Shown piece by piece: positions 17,323 through 25,690 of a DNA stretch of 52,005 nucleotides (positions within the stretch are counted from its first letter, which is position 1; every line of letters starts with the position of its first letter). Both the position numbers and the translations under genes were made by a program. Source of the DNA: Xenorhabdus szentirmaii DSM 16338 (GTDB lineage Bacteria; Pseudomonadota; Gammaproteobacteria; Enterobacterales; Enterobacteriaceae); the NCBI RefSeq assembly GCF_002632585.1, contig NZ_NIBV01000005.1:30872-82876 (forward strand), read 5' to 3'. The notes beneath the pieces were generated by a model, which saw nothing but the letters and a program-made list of their open reading frames with translations, did no database searches and had not been told where the DNA came from.

Positions 17323-19107
17323 ATGTGGTCAGACAAGGAATCATCAGAAGATTACCTAAATTTTGGAGAAGTATCCCAATTAGCCGTCGATGTGCTCACT
17401 ACCGAAGGTATGTTACCAGTATCGATAGGCATTTTTGGTAATTGGGGTGCTGGCAAATCCTCACTCTTGAAACTGATAGAGCAAAAACTTGAGCAAGATG
17501 AAAAAGATTGGATTGTAATTAATTTTGACTCTTGGCTCTATCAGGGCTATGACGATGCGCGAGCAGCTCTACTTGAAGTCATCGCTACAGCATTGACAAA
17601 AGCTGCTGATGGAAATACGCCCCTCATCTCAAAAGCGAAGAGACTTCTGAGCCGGGTTGATGGGTTTAGAGCAATGGGGTTTCTGGCGGAAGGAGCTGCT
17701 TTATTTGCTGGAGTCCCTACTGGCGGTTTACTTTCTAGGGGAATTGGCGCGTTTAGGAATGCTACCGACGGTATCCAAAGCCAGGAAGAATATGAGGCTT
17801 TGGGCAATCTGGCTAAAGAAGGCAAAGAGAAGGCTGGTGATTTGATTAAACCTGAGGCTAAAAAAAGCCCTCCTCAGCAGATTGATGCATTTCGTAAGGA
17901 ATATGGGGAAATTTTAGAAGAGCTTGGTAAGCCACTCATCGTGGTAATTGATAACCTCGATCGCTGCCTACCGGCTAATGCTATCCATACACTTGAAGCA
18001 ATCAGGTTATTCCTTTTCTTAACTAATACAGCCTTTATCATTGCAGCAGATGAGGACATGATTCGTTCTTCAGTAGCTGATTACTTCAAGGGGGCATCAC
18101 AGCGGCATCAAATAGACTATCTTGATAAGCTCATCCAAGTTCCTATTCGGGTGCCAAAAGCTGGGGTGCGTGAGATTCGTTCATATCTGTTCATGCTTTA
18201 TGCCATTGAGCATGGCTTAAAAGGCGAAAAACTTACTACGCTCCGTGACGGCCTAGAAAAGGCATTACAGCAATCTTGGAAAGATGAACCTATCACACGC
18301 CAGGACGCTCTAAAAATGACTGGTGAATCTGAGGATAGCAACCTCGCTTTGGCATTTGCTCGTGCGGACCGTATTGCTCCTGTATTAGCCAATTCGCCAA
18401 TTATCCATGGCAATCCTAGAATCGTTAAGCGCTTGTTGAATGTTGTCAAAATGCGATCTCAAATTGCCAAGCGGCGAGCAATGCCTTTGGATGAAGCAAT
18501 CATCACTAAGTTAGTAATCTTTGAGCGATGTGTTGGAGTAGATGGTACCGCTGACTTATATCATCTAGTGGATATTGAACAAGGTATACCACAGTTGCTT
18601 AAACAGCTTGAGGAAGCTGACGGTCAAATACCTACTGAAGCGCCAAAGACATGGACTGATAATCCAACAACTAAAGCTTTCATTGCTCAATGGGCTCAGC
18701 TTGAACCGCGCCTTGGTGGAATCGATTTGAGAGCCGCCATATATCTGTCCAGAGAAACTATGCCAATAGGTGCATATGTGGTTGGTTTATCGCCGTATGG
18801 ACGGGAAGCACTGAATGCACTCATTGAAATGAAAAATACCAGTTCTCCCGCAGCAGAAGCTCTTTTGGAAACGCTTCCTCGTGAGGAACAAGTGCCTGTA
18901 ATGGAAGGTCTAATTAGCCAGTTAAGGCAAGCATCGGATTGGACTCGTAGACCTAAGGGTTTTTCTGGTGCATGCCTCTTGGCTCGCCACTCGGCAGATG
19001 CGGCCAGTATATTAATTCGTTACTTGCAGGAATTGCAGCAGGGAACGAAGCCACCTGTATGGATGGCTGCAGCACTCAAAGATGAGCAATGGAATAAGGA
19101 CGCTTAA
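17323..19107 (+). CDS. qatA: QatA: KAP-family P-loop ATPase of the Qat anti-phage system
   Basis: 594 residues. Walker A GNWGAGKSS at residues 39-47, and Walker B with the KAP-type LIVVIDNLDRC at 205-215. The insertion between them (about 105-150) contains a hydrophobic Gly-rich segment, as is usual in KAP NTPases. QatA is one of four proteins that together protect against phages in E. coli (Qat: QueC-like associated with ATPase and TatD; established). The start has AAGGGG 9 nt upstream. The stop TAA overlaps the next start (TAATG), giving a tight four-gene operon. Intact. Confidence 0.92.
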   Translation: MWSDKESSEDYLNFGEVSQLAVDVLTTEGMLPVSIGIFGNWGAGKSSLLKLIEQKLEQDEKDWIVINFDSWLYQGYDDARAALLEVIATALTKAADGNTPLISKAKRLLSRVDGFRAMGFLAEGAALFAGVPTGGLLSRGIGAFRNATDGIQSQEEYEALGNLAKEGKEKAGDLIKPEAKKSPPQQIDAFRKEYGEILEELGKPLIVVIDNLDRCLPANAIHTLEAIRLFLFLTNTAFIIAADEDMIRSSVADYFKGASQRHQIDYLDKLIQVPIRVPKAGVREIRSYLFMLYAIEHGLKGEKLTTLRDGLEKALQQSWKDEPITRQDALKMTGESEDSNLALAFARADRIAPVLANSPIIHGNPRIVKRLLNVVKMRSQIAKRRAMPLDEAIITKLVIFERCVGVDGTADLYHLVDIEQGIPQLLKQLEEADGQIPTEAPKTWTDNPTTKAFIAQWAQLEPRLGGIDLRAAIYLSRETMPIGAYVVGLSPYGREALNALIEMKNTSSPAAEALLETLPREEQVPVMEGLISQLRQASDWTRRPKGFSGACLLARHSADAASILIRYLQELQQGTKPPVWMAAALKDEQWNKDA

Positions 19108-19859
19108 TGGGAACTTCACAATCAAGTACAGGGCCAGGTGGTGGTTCGCCACTGGTTCCACCTTGGGCTGATGATCAGCCACAGCAACCCTTACCCCCGC
19201 CACAAGAAAGAAGGTTCGCGCCGTTCCGGGAATCTTTGGGGAATGCGGTTTCAAACGGTAATAGAGCAGACTTCAGAAAAGCCATAGGGCATTACGCGCG
19301 AAAGGCCTCTGGAGGTAGCAGTAGTGCAGCCCGACGATTAGGGAGTGTCACACAGGCAGGGGGGGGATTGTTTGGGGCTTTGGCGGGAGTACCTCCGGCT
19401 CCGGGAGAACCAAGCATTGATTTGGGCAGTTTAGCTGGTCTTCCATGCGAAATGGCAATATCAGCTATTGCTCAAGCTTTAACATCGCAGGATGGTGATT
19501 CAGAGAAGATTTGTGCAGCCATGAACCATGCCTTAGTGGAAGCTCTCGATGGTGTAGCAATTTTCGATCCCCAACAAATAACAGATGGTGTGATCGTTGA
19601 CACAATGATTTGTTATCTTGCTGAAAGCATTTTTTTGCAAATGGTTATGGATTCTAACAAGGCATGGAATAAAGCGGATACTCCTTCAAAAGCCATCCAT
19701 GCAGAAACTGAACTTCGAGAGTTGATCAAAGTTGTTGTTGATAAGCATATGGCTCCAAAACTTGTCGGCAACATCAGAACTTTTTCGAAAAATCAAATGG
19801 TTAAAATTGAGCGTCAGGTAATCATTGAGGCTTGGCAAGAATGGGAGGCCTACCAATGA
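19107..19859 (+). CDS. qatB: QatB: Qat system component
   Basis: 250 residues. It begins with a low-complexity Gly/Pro/Ser region (MGTSQSSTGPGGGSPLVPPW) and continues with an all-helical domain (GLPCEMAISAIAQALTSQDG, AIHAETELRELIKVVVDKHM). This arrangement is characteristic of QatB, whose role in the complex is not known in detail. Its start overlaps the qatA stop by one base, and its stop overlaps qatC (ATGA). I assign it from its place between qatA and qatC and from its N-terminus. Confidence 0.88.
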   Translation: MGTSQSSTGPGGGSPLVPPWADDQPQQPLPPPQERRFAPFRESLGNAVSNGNRADFRKAIGHYARKASGGSSSAARRLGSVTQAGGGLFGALAGVPPAPGEPSIDLGSLAGLPCEMAISAIAQALTSQDGDSEKICAAMNHALVEALDGVAIFDPQQITDGVIVDTMICYLAESIFLQMVMDSNKAWNKADTPSKAIHAETELRELIKVVVDKHMAPKLVGNIRTFSKNQMVKIERQVIIEAWQEWEAYQ

Positions 19860-21154
19860 CACAATTAGTTTTCCATCATGAACATCGCCTATTACCGCGA
19901 GCAAGTGAGAACTTGTTGCCCGTACAGCTCTATGGATTAAGCGGGCGGGGGGATATATCTATTATTGGGAATCCTGCGATTGATCGAATTAAGCGCTTGG
20001 GAGTCAAAATCCCAGCACAGGTCATGGATTTTTTGAGCATTGCACTAGCGGTTACAGCCGCCGATACTTTCGTTCAGCGTGAAAGCTCTGAGGATGGTTG
20101 GACTCGTCAACTCTCGCTACGTCTTCCCCTTCATGAGCCATCTCGATGGATTGCTCTAAAGAAGGAGCTTGAAAGCGCTTTGCATTTCCTTAGTGGAGAC
20201 ATCTGGGATTTCGAGTTTTGTGATGGTGGTTATGCACCGCCTGAACCATATAGTCAACATTCAAGATTTCACCTGATTAAGCTCAAAGAACTTGATTGCG
20301 TCAGCTTATTTTCGGGAGGATTGGATTCGGCTATTGGCGCAATAGATCTTCTGACAGTGGGGCGTGCTCCGCTTTTGGTTAGTCATGCTTATAAAGGAGA
20401 TAAGTCACGACAAGATCAAATTGCTGAAAGATTGAATGGTCGATACTCACGGTTTGAAATTAATGCTGATCCGCATCTATATCAAGGGGTGACTGACATT
20501 ACGATGCGAACGCGGAGCCTCAATTTTCTTGCTTTTGCGGCAGTGGGCGCTTGTGCTGTTCAAGAAGTATCTCAACAAAAAAAGGTCGATCTTTTTGTGC
20601 CCGAAAATGGGTTTATCTCGTTAAATGCACCACTAACCCCACGCCGGATCGGTACGTTGAGTACACGAACAACACATCCATATTTTATTTCCAGCATACA
20701 ACAACTCTTTGATGCGGTCGGAATTCCTTGCCAAATAATCAATCCATATCAGTTCAAAACAAAGGGGCAAATGGTCTCTCAATGCTTGAACAAGCAACTC
20801 TTATCTGACGTCGTAGAAAGTACGGTATCTTGCAGTCATTGGAAACGAACGGATCAGCAGTGCGGGGTATGCGTACCGTGCATCATTCGACGGGCATCGC
20901 TTCATGCTGGAAGGATTAGTAGAGATGCAGATTACACTTTCCAGTCCTTGGCTAAAGTAATAAATGAAATTGATCGCAGGGATGATCTCATGGCTCTTAG
21001 GATTGCGATCGCACAGAAATCGACTTTGAAAATAGGAACATGGATCGCCAAAAGCGGTCCTTTGCCTACGGCAACATTCAATAATTTTAAGCAGGTATTT
21101 ATAGACGGCTTGGATGAGGTCGAAAGCTACTTACTAAGTGAGAGCATAGTGTGA
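19856..21154 (+). CDS. qatC: QatC: QueC-like PP-loop protein
   Basis: 432 residues from the ATG that overlaps the qatB stop (an upstream in-frame ATG at 19,832 is less likely). The PP-loop SGGLDS lies at residues 153-158, and a QueC-type cysteine cluster (C-SHWKR...QCGVCVPCIIRR) lies near 325-345, probably a zinc site. QueC converts carboxydeazaguanine to the nitrile during queuosine synthesis. In Qat the homologue is thought to modify a protein or nucleotide target (from the literature, details open). The N-terminal ~140 residues are an extra domain absent from housekeeping QueC. Confidence 0.92.
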   Translation: MTQLVFHHEHRLLPRASENLLPVQLYGLSGRGDISIIGNPAIDRIKRLGVKIPAQVMDFLSIALAVTAADTFVQRESSEDGWTRQLSLRLPLHEPSRWIALKKELESALHFLSGDIWDFEFCDGGYAPPEPYSQHSRFHLIKLKELDCVSLFSGGLDSAIGAIDLLTVGRAPLLVSHAYKGDKSRQDQIAERLNGRYSRFEINADPHLYQGVTDITMRTRSLNFLAFAAVGACAVQEVSQQKKVDLFVPENGFISLNAPLTPRRIGTLSTRTTHPYFISSIQQLFDAVGIPCQIINPYQFKTKGQMVSQCLNKQLLSDVVESTVSCSHWKRTDQQCGVCVPCIIRRASLHAGRISRDADYTFQSLAKVINEIDRRDDLMALRIAIAQKSTLKIGTWIAKSGPLPTATFNNFKQVFIDGLDEVESYLLSESIV

Positions 21155-21876
21155 GCATCGATATGCACTGTCATCTCGACTTATATCCTCAGCCAGAACA
21201 AGTGGCTGAGGAATGCAAGCGTCGAGGGACTTATATACTGTCGGTTACAACGACACCTAGAGCATGGCATGGGACCTCTTCACTAGCCAAAGGAAGCCAA
21301 CGAATCCGAACAGCTCTTGGGCTTCATCCCCAAATAGCACATCAAAGATCGCATGAGTTAGAGCTATTTGATTCACTGCTTTCAGAAACTAGGTACATTG
21401 GCGAAATAGGGCTTGATGGTGGTAAGGGATTTAAAGAGCATTGGGACATCCAGTTGAAGGTATTCCGACACATACTCAATAACGTAAATCGTGCTGGAGG
21501 CAAGATTATGACTATCCATAGCCGAGGAAGTGCGTCAGTTGTCCTCGATGAGATCGAAAATATTGATGGGGTAGCAGTATTGCATTGGTTCACAGGGACA
21601 CCTAAGCAGCTTGAAAGGGCAATCGATTTAGGGTGTTGGTTTTCAGTGGGGCCAGCAATGCTCGATACAATAAAGGGAAAGTCCTTAGCTTTGAAAATTC
21701 CCAAATCACGCATTCTTACAGAAACAGATGGGCCATTTGGTAAGTTTCGTAATGACCCACTAATGCCATGGGACAGTGAGATTGCAGAGAAGCAGCTAAC
21801 CACATTATGGGACATGAGCCAGATGGAGGTTAAAGCTCAGCTTTTTGAAAATTTTAGAGAGTTATGTAAATTGTAA
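21151..21876 (+). CDS. qatD: QatD: TatD-like metal-dependent hydrolase
   Basis: 241 residues from a GTG overlapping the qatC stop (GTGA). The metal-binding TatD residues are present: H6 and H8 in MHCHLDLY, E85 in GEIGLDG, H123 in TIHSRG, H145 in LHWFTG and D193 in TETDGPF. TatD enzymes are Mg-dependent DNases; QatD is the nuclease-like subunit of Qat. All catalytic residues appear intact. It is the last gene of the operon and ends 42 bp before the end of transposon similarity. Confidence 0.92.
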   Translation: MSIDMHCHLDLYPQPEQVAEECKRRGTYILSVTTTPRAWHGTSSLAKGSQRIRTALGLHPQIAHQRSHELELFDSLLSETRYIGEIGLDGGKGFKEHWDIQLKVFRHILNNVNRAGGKIMTIHSRGSASVVLDEIENIDGVAVLHWFTGTPKQLERAIDLGCWFSVGPAMLDTIKGKSLALKIPKSRILTETDGPFGKFRNDPLMPWDSEIAEKQLTTLWDMSQMEVKAQLFENFRELCKL

Positions 21877-21917
21877 AATATCGTGGATATCCGTTGCCAT
21901 ATCATGCTGGAACACCA

Positions 21918-21955
21918 CGCTGACAAAATTTTGGCGGCTTCCGGCTTACAACCCC
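21918..21955 (-). repeat. Tn3-family right terminal inverted repeat
   Basis: Read leftwards from 21,955 it begins GGGGTTGTAAGCCGGAAG, matching the left end in 31 of the first 32 positions. The 5 bp outside (GAACT) do not repeat the left flank. Confidence 0.88.
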
Positions 21956-22438
21956 GAACTGGATGTGATTAAACAATCGACGTTACGTTCATTGGATGAA
22001 AGTGCAAGGCAGTTTACAACATTAGCACACACTGTGCCGAACCAGATTAACCAGAATGTTATGGACACCTTGCAACATATCGATATTGCTGGAGCAGTCC
22101 GGCAGCGGACGGATGTGCAGATGGACGCGATAGCGACACAAGTTAAGGTATTAACAGCCCGTGGCCACCAGTTTTCAGAAGATATTCAGACGGCTCAAAA
22201 TAAGCTGAAGCAACGTTATGAGCAACTGCAAGATTACTTTTGGTGGCTTGTTGGGGGCGGTTTGCTGGCTATCGTGCTTGTAACGGCTTTCAGTACCAAA
22301 TTCTTTTTTGGCCAAGCGGTTGATCGGAACTTCAAGGCAACGCTAAGTACTTACAATCAAATCGAAGAGTTAAGAAAACAGATTGGAACATTGGAACGTA
22401 AACTTAATCAGTCATCCGAAAAATTAAAGAAAAAGTAG
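21956..22438 (+). pseudogene. C-terminal part of a coiled-coil/membrane protein, cut by the transposon
   Basis: The frame is open through the transposon repeat, but only the portion after 21,955 (about 160 residues, ELDVIKQSTLRSLDESARQF...) can be original. It has a helical region, one transmembrane segment (DYFWWLVGGGLLAIVLVTAF) and a C-terminal coiled coil with basic residues (LERKLNQSSEKLKKK). This architecture is common in plasmid mobilisation accessory proteins (MobB/MbeB-like) but is not diagnostic. The 5' end is missing, so the gene cannot be functional. Confidence 0.55.
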
Positions 22439-22606
22439 TTATAAATATATTATATAAATGGATGGTGTAATAGGTTATTTCTTTATTTTTGTTTTTTATA
22501 AAATATATTATAAAGTGAACCCTATAGCTAATTAGTACATAATGGTACTAAATAAATGTGGATTTCCTTTGTTAGTTACTACAGAATTGTTATAACTAAT
22601 AATTGC

Positions 22607-23335
22607 ATGGATGATATTAAAGTGAAAAATCCTTACTGTACAGTTGATGAATTGGGGTTCCCAAGATTTGATGGTGTTGATTTTATTAGATATAAGTTCT
22701 TGTTTAATAGTGATACTCTTGTAACAGGAGAAAGCTATTTATGGGCATATAAAGCAGCTTACCTGCAATACAATAAAAATTTGATAATAAAATATGCACA
22801 TGAAGCGAATATACCAGTACTCCTATTAGCTGGCGTTGCTGTTGCTGAGGCCGGAGGAACGCCAGATAGATTTAAAGCATATGGAGTTCTACAAATTAGG
22901 CAGATTTTCAATGATACGTTCAATGGTGACAATAAAAAATCAAATGCAACATCTGTTGGTGTATTAGCTATTCAATTAAGAGCTGCGGCAGAAACATTAG
23001 GTATAGACCCATCAACACTAACAACAAAGCAGCAATTACAACTTTCAAATTGCCTTCTAACAGATGATTTCAATATAAAAGTTGTTGCAATGCATTTAAG
23101 AGATCTTATTATTTATGATTATCCAAACATAAAAAACACGAGTATTTTAACAGATGAGCAATTAATATTGGCAGGTTCTAGATATAATAGGGGAATAGCT
23201 AGAGATAAAAATGATATTATAAATTCAATATCATTACCGCCCGGATCTAAAGGCAGGGAATATAGTTCATATGGAAGAAGAATATTAGAAAAGAAAAAAT
23301 CCATATATATGATATTGGGGATTAATGGTGAATAG
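22607..23335 (+). CDS. Lytic-transglycosylase-like effector candidate
   Basis: 242 residues from ATG 22,607 (an ATG at 22,556 would add 17 hydrophobic codons). Four blocks fit a lysozyme-like transglycosylase: a catalytic Glu in GVAVAEAGG, GVLQIRQIF (motif II, normally GLMQI), NIKVVAMHLRDL (motif III) and AGSRYNRG (motif IV). Such enzymes cleave the peptidoglycan glycan strand. There is no signal peptide on the shorter start, as expected for a T6SS or phage-delivered enzyme. It overlaps by 11 bp a small membrane protein (candidate immunity), and hcp lies just beyond. Effector role inferred. Confidence 0.6.
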   Translation: MDDIKVKNPYCTVDELGFPRFDGVDFIRYKFLFNSDTLVTGESYLWAYKAAYLQYNKNLIIKYAHEANIPVLLLAGVAVAEAGGTPDRFKAYGVLQIRQIFNDTFNGDNKKSNATSVGVLAIQLRAAAETLGIDPSTLTTKQQLQLSNCLLTDDFNIKVVAMHLRDLIIYDYPNIKNTSILTDEQLILAGSRYNRGIARDKNDIINSISLPPGSKGREYSSYGRRILEKKKSIYMILGINGE

Positions 23336-23633
23336 TAGAATAAAGTACATAATTTATTATGTTTTCTGTCTATTAATTATATATTCTTTTTCTTTCTTCG
23401 AGGAAGAAATATATATTGATGGGGGGGAAATAGAAAACGCGTGCGTGGCTCATCGAGCGTTCGTAGTTGATGACACAAGAGATGTTACGGCTCCTCTGGC
23501 TGCTCTGTTTGTACTCCCTCTGCTATTCAAAGCAGCGAAGCTTAGATTTAAATCATTAAAATTAAACATAACATTGCTCTCACTGATAGCATATTGGGTA
23601 TGGCGTTTTTTTATAAGATTAATGTATTGTTAG
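23325..23633 (+). CDS. Small membrane protein, candidate immunity to the upstream transglycosylase-like protein
   Basis: 102 residues with an N-terminal hydrophobic segment (IKYIIYYVFCLLIIYSFSFF), a ~35-residue polar region holding two cysteine/charged patches, and two further hydrophobic stretches (APLAALFVLPLLF; ITLLSLIAYWVWRFFI). It overlaps the preceding gene by 11 bp, so the two are produced together. A periplasm-facing inner-membrane protein is a common form of immunity to peptidoglycan-attacking effectors. The function is inference; no family recognised. Confidence 0.55.
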   Translation: MVNSRIKYIIYYVFCLLIIYSFSFFEEEIYIDGGEIENACVAHRAFVVDDTRDVTAPLAALFVLPLLFKAAKLRFKSLKLNITLLSLIAYWVWRFFIRLMYC

Positions 23634-23655
23634 CTCCTCTAAAATTAGAGGAGCT
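23632..23655. terminator. Bidirectional terminator
   Basis: Perfect 9-bp stem AGCTCCTCT / AGAGGAGCT with a 6-nt AAAATT loop. It is placed between the convergent immunity-like gene and hcp, with TTTC on one side and AACA on the other. It serves both transcripts. Confidence 0.8.
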
Positions 23656-23661
23656 TTCATA

Positions 23662-24141
23662 TTAATAGACCCTATCTTCCCAGAAGCTATATCCAGATGT
23701 TCCGGCAGCGAAATGCTGCCATGTTATACTAGCATATCTAACAGAAACCATTTCCTCTGGTTGCTGATTGGCATGATTTATAGCGTGAGGGTAACTAACA
23801 TTGATCCTTTCTATAAAAGCTTTTTTTAATTTCACTGAATAATATAATTCGACTCCGCCATTAATAGCAGTTCTATAAAAGAAAAATTCTATTTCTAGTT
23901 CTTCATTGTCAGATATTGAAACACCAAGTAATGGTGATGATTTATCTATTGGTTTGATGAATGAAACAGGTCGGTGATTAACGTTACCCATTCTTGTCAT
24001 TTCATGTTCAAGGGAAATGATGAATATTTCATCTTCATGACCAGATTGATATTTGTTTCCTATCGAATCAAAAGTAGAGCAACCTGTGGAAATAACTCCT
24101 TGCTTTTTACCTTTTATAGTTGCGTAAATTAAATTAGCCAT
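23662..24141 (-). CDS. hcp: Orphan Hcp (type VI secretion tube protein)
   Basis: 159 residues, the usual Hcp length. The start MANLIYATIKGKKQG and blocks such as SIGNKYQSGHEDEIF, IKPIDKSSPLLGVSI and ITWQHFAAGTSGYSFWEDRVY at the end are the enterobacterial Hcp pattern. Hcp forms hexameric rings stacked as the T6SS inner tube and can chaperone small effectors. No other T6SS structural genes are in the window, so it must use a chromosomal apparatus. It is convergent with the transglycosylase-like/membrane pair, from which it is separated by a terminator. Confidence 0.92.
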   Translation of the reverse strand: MANLIYATIKGKKQGVISTGCSTFDSIGNKYQSGHEDEIFIISLEHEMTRMGNVNHRPVSFIKPIDKSSPLLGVSISDNEELEIEFFFYRTAINGGVELYYSVKLKKAFIERINVSYPHAINHANQQPEEMVSVRYASITWQHFAAGTSGYSFWEDRVY

Positions 24142-24234
24142 AAAAACTCCTTCTCTGTAGGGGGTCCATTATGAATTAAGTAAATGGATAAAAACCCTAC
24201 TATAAAAGAAGTTAAATTGAAATAAGAATAAAGG

Positions 24235-24609
24235 CTAAATGGCTAATTTAATTTGTTTGTCTTCTTTGAATTGAAAATGTAGAGATACGACAGTACGGCC
24301 TTTCTTTACTGTATCTACGGTGACCACTAGATCACTTTTTTCGTTTAATTCTTTTATACATGGTTTTATGATTGCATCATTCAGAGTTCTAAACTCTTTG
24401 TATTTATCTTCTAAATTTAAAATGGTACGAAAGTCATTGATGTCAACTAGCCTATCTCCTGTTTTTTTGAACTGCATTAGCAACTCATAAATCCGAATGC
24501 TATAAGTGCGCTTTAGCGCAGAAACATTTTTAACAGCAATACTGGTAAATTGTCCTTTAAGTTGCGTTAAATAACGGGTCTGTTCATAATACATGTAAAA
24601 TGTTGGCAC
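24235..24609 (-). pseudogene. Rep_3-family replication initiator, C-terminal part, cut by a Tn3-type end
   Basis: The sequence YLTQLKGQFTSIAVKNVSALKRTYSIRIYELLMQFKKTGDRL... ending with the DKYKEFRTLNDAIIKPCIKEL block is the second winged-helix domain of Rep_3 initiators (pi/RepE/P1 RepA type). The ATG at 24,609 lies inside the transposon end (24,576-24,613), so the first ~11 codons are transposon-derived and the N-terminal ~100 residues are gone. No complete initiator is visible elsewhere in the window. Confidence 0.7.
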
Positions 24610-24613
24610 AGGT
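24576..24613 (+). repeat. Tn3-type terminal repeat, outer left copy
   Basis: Begins GGGTCTGTTCATAATACA and matches the right end at 35,745-35,782 in 32 of 38 positions (differences at 4, 18, 21, 34, 37, 38). It truncates the Rep_3 gene. Confidence 0.7.
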
Positions 24614-24664
24614 GTGAATAGTTATGAAAGCGCCTTATGGGAGAACATGTTTACATCCTATCTA
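24586..24664 (+). repeat. 79-bp direct repeat, left copy (partner 31,964-32,042)
   Basis: Shared blocks include GGTGTGA, TAGTTATGAAAGCGCCTTA and TTTACA..CCTATCT. The two copies differ at about nine positions. The right copy spans the inner transposon end and the last codons of tnpR, so the left copy is a relic of the same transposon end. The pair brackets the biosynthetic genes. Confidence 0.75.
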
Positions 24665-24899
24665 GGGTCCGCTTGGAAAACGGATATATGGTCGCACATT
24701 GTATCAATTCAATGCTTGCACAACCGGGGAACGTCCATCACATCACTACAGTTTGGCACGTAAAAAATCTCATAAGTACGCTCTGAATTTCTACCGAGGG
24801 CAGAGTCTGACAGAAAACAGGTGATTTCTGTCATGTGGAAAATTGCTTAGCGAGTGTTATTGCAGAAATGACCGCGGAACCCCATATACTTTATGTAAC

Positions 24900-25433
24900 T
24901 TAACAATTAGCTTCAATTGATAATTCTTTACCCATTAGTTGTATTAGTGGGTGAAAAACACGTTTAAAATAAATAAGCCCATGCCCTGTGCTCTGAATAG
25001 TCATCTTTTTTATTTCCACTAAATAAACATAATGTGTACTTACCTCTTGTATTTGCACTATATTACCCTCCAAATTAGCTAATGCATATTGTAATTTAGG
25101 TTGCCCAAATTTTCCAGTTTCCCAAATACCCCAATTAAAACGTTCTTCCATATTATTATCTGTTTTTCCAGCAAAATGACAAGCAAGCGACTCCTGTTGA
25201 TGATTTAAAATATTCACACACAGCTGGCCATTATTCTGAAGTACTGAATTCATAGCACTGTTACGATTAATACACACTAGCAGCGTTGGGGGAGTATCAG
25301 TTACAGAGCATACAGCCGTTGCTGTAATACCATAGCGCCCTGCAATACCATTAGTAGTAATGATATTCACAGCAGCAGAAAGATTTGCCATCGCATCCCG
25401 AAAGCGTAAACGATGTTCGTTTTCTTCATCCAT
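24900..25433 (-). CDS. Flavin reductase (HpaC/flavin-reductase-like domain)
   Basis: 177 residues. The FMN-binding split-barrel pattern is clear: FRDAMANLSAAVNIITTNG, GITATAVCSVTDTPPTLLV, INRNSAMNSVL and the FCVNIL-like LCVNILNHQQESLACHFAG. These enzymes use NAD(P)H to supply reduced flavin to a partner oxygenase. The partner here is almost certainly the monooxygenase at 26,684-27,883. It is the distal gene of the leftward cluster, separated from it by ~257 bp holding an IS1595-like remnant, so it may depend on read-through or its own promoter. Confidence 0.9.
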   Translation of the reverse strand: MDEENEHRLRFRDAMANLSAAVNIITTNGIAGRYGITATAVCSVTDTPPTLLVCINRNSAMNSVLQNNGQLCVNILNHQQESLACHFAGKTDNNMEERFNWGIWETGKFGQPKLQYALANLEGNIVQIQEVSTHYVYLVEIKKMTIQSTGHGLIYFKRVFHPLIQLMGKELSIEANC

Positions 25434-25457
25434 AATATAGTTCTCGTCACCGATTTA

Positions 25458-25664
25458 TATCGGTAGTTCAATAGAATGCTGCTCTACGTATTCTGCAATA
25501 AGTATTCTAAGGCGATGAAAAGAGTATGCAGCCGTGTTCCGATGGACACCCACAAGTTCAGCCGCTGCGACAATAAACAGTTCTAATAACCGCCCTTGCT
25601 TATACTGACTGAGTCGACTTTTTCTTATAAAACTATCCTAGGTTATAGTGGTTATCTAGGGCAG
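25458..25664 (-). mobile_element. IS1595-like transposase N-terminal fragment with terminal repeat
   Basis: From about 25,627 leftwards the minus strand reads RKSRLSQYKQGRLLELFIVA then AAELVGVHRNTAAYSFHRLR, the helix-turn-helix start of IS1595-type transposases. It stops at 25,458. The adjoining sequence CCTAGGTTATAGTGGTTATC (25,637) recurs at 6133 and is the IS end. The fragment sits between the formyltransferase and flavin reductase genes. Confidence 0.65.
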
Positions 25665-25690
25665 CTCCAAATTTAATATATCTAATTCCA

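Larger units (their letters stand above)
13100..21955. mobile_element. Tn3-family transposon carrying the QatABCD defence operon
   Basis: Terminal inverted repeats start GGGGTTGTAAGC at 13,100 (reading right) and at 21,955 (reading left). 31 of the first 32 bases match (only position 13 differs). Between them lie tnpA (13,141-16,182), a res region, tnpR (16,331-16,906), a small unknown gene and qatABCD. tnpA ends 4 bp inside the left repeat, and qatD ends ~42 bp before the right one, so the cargo fills the element's right side. The 5-bp flanks differ (ATCTT left, GAACT right), so no target duplication is visible. All transposon genes look intact. Confidence 0.9.

Noticed and set aside
24665..24899. 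Short open segment (ending RGQSLTENR) after the transposon end
   Set aside because: It has no start and no recognisable family; probably a remnant, too short to call.
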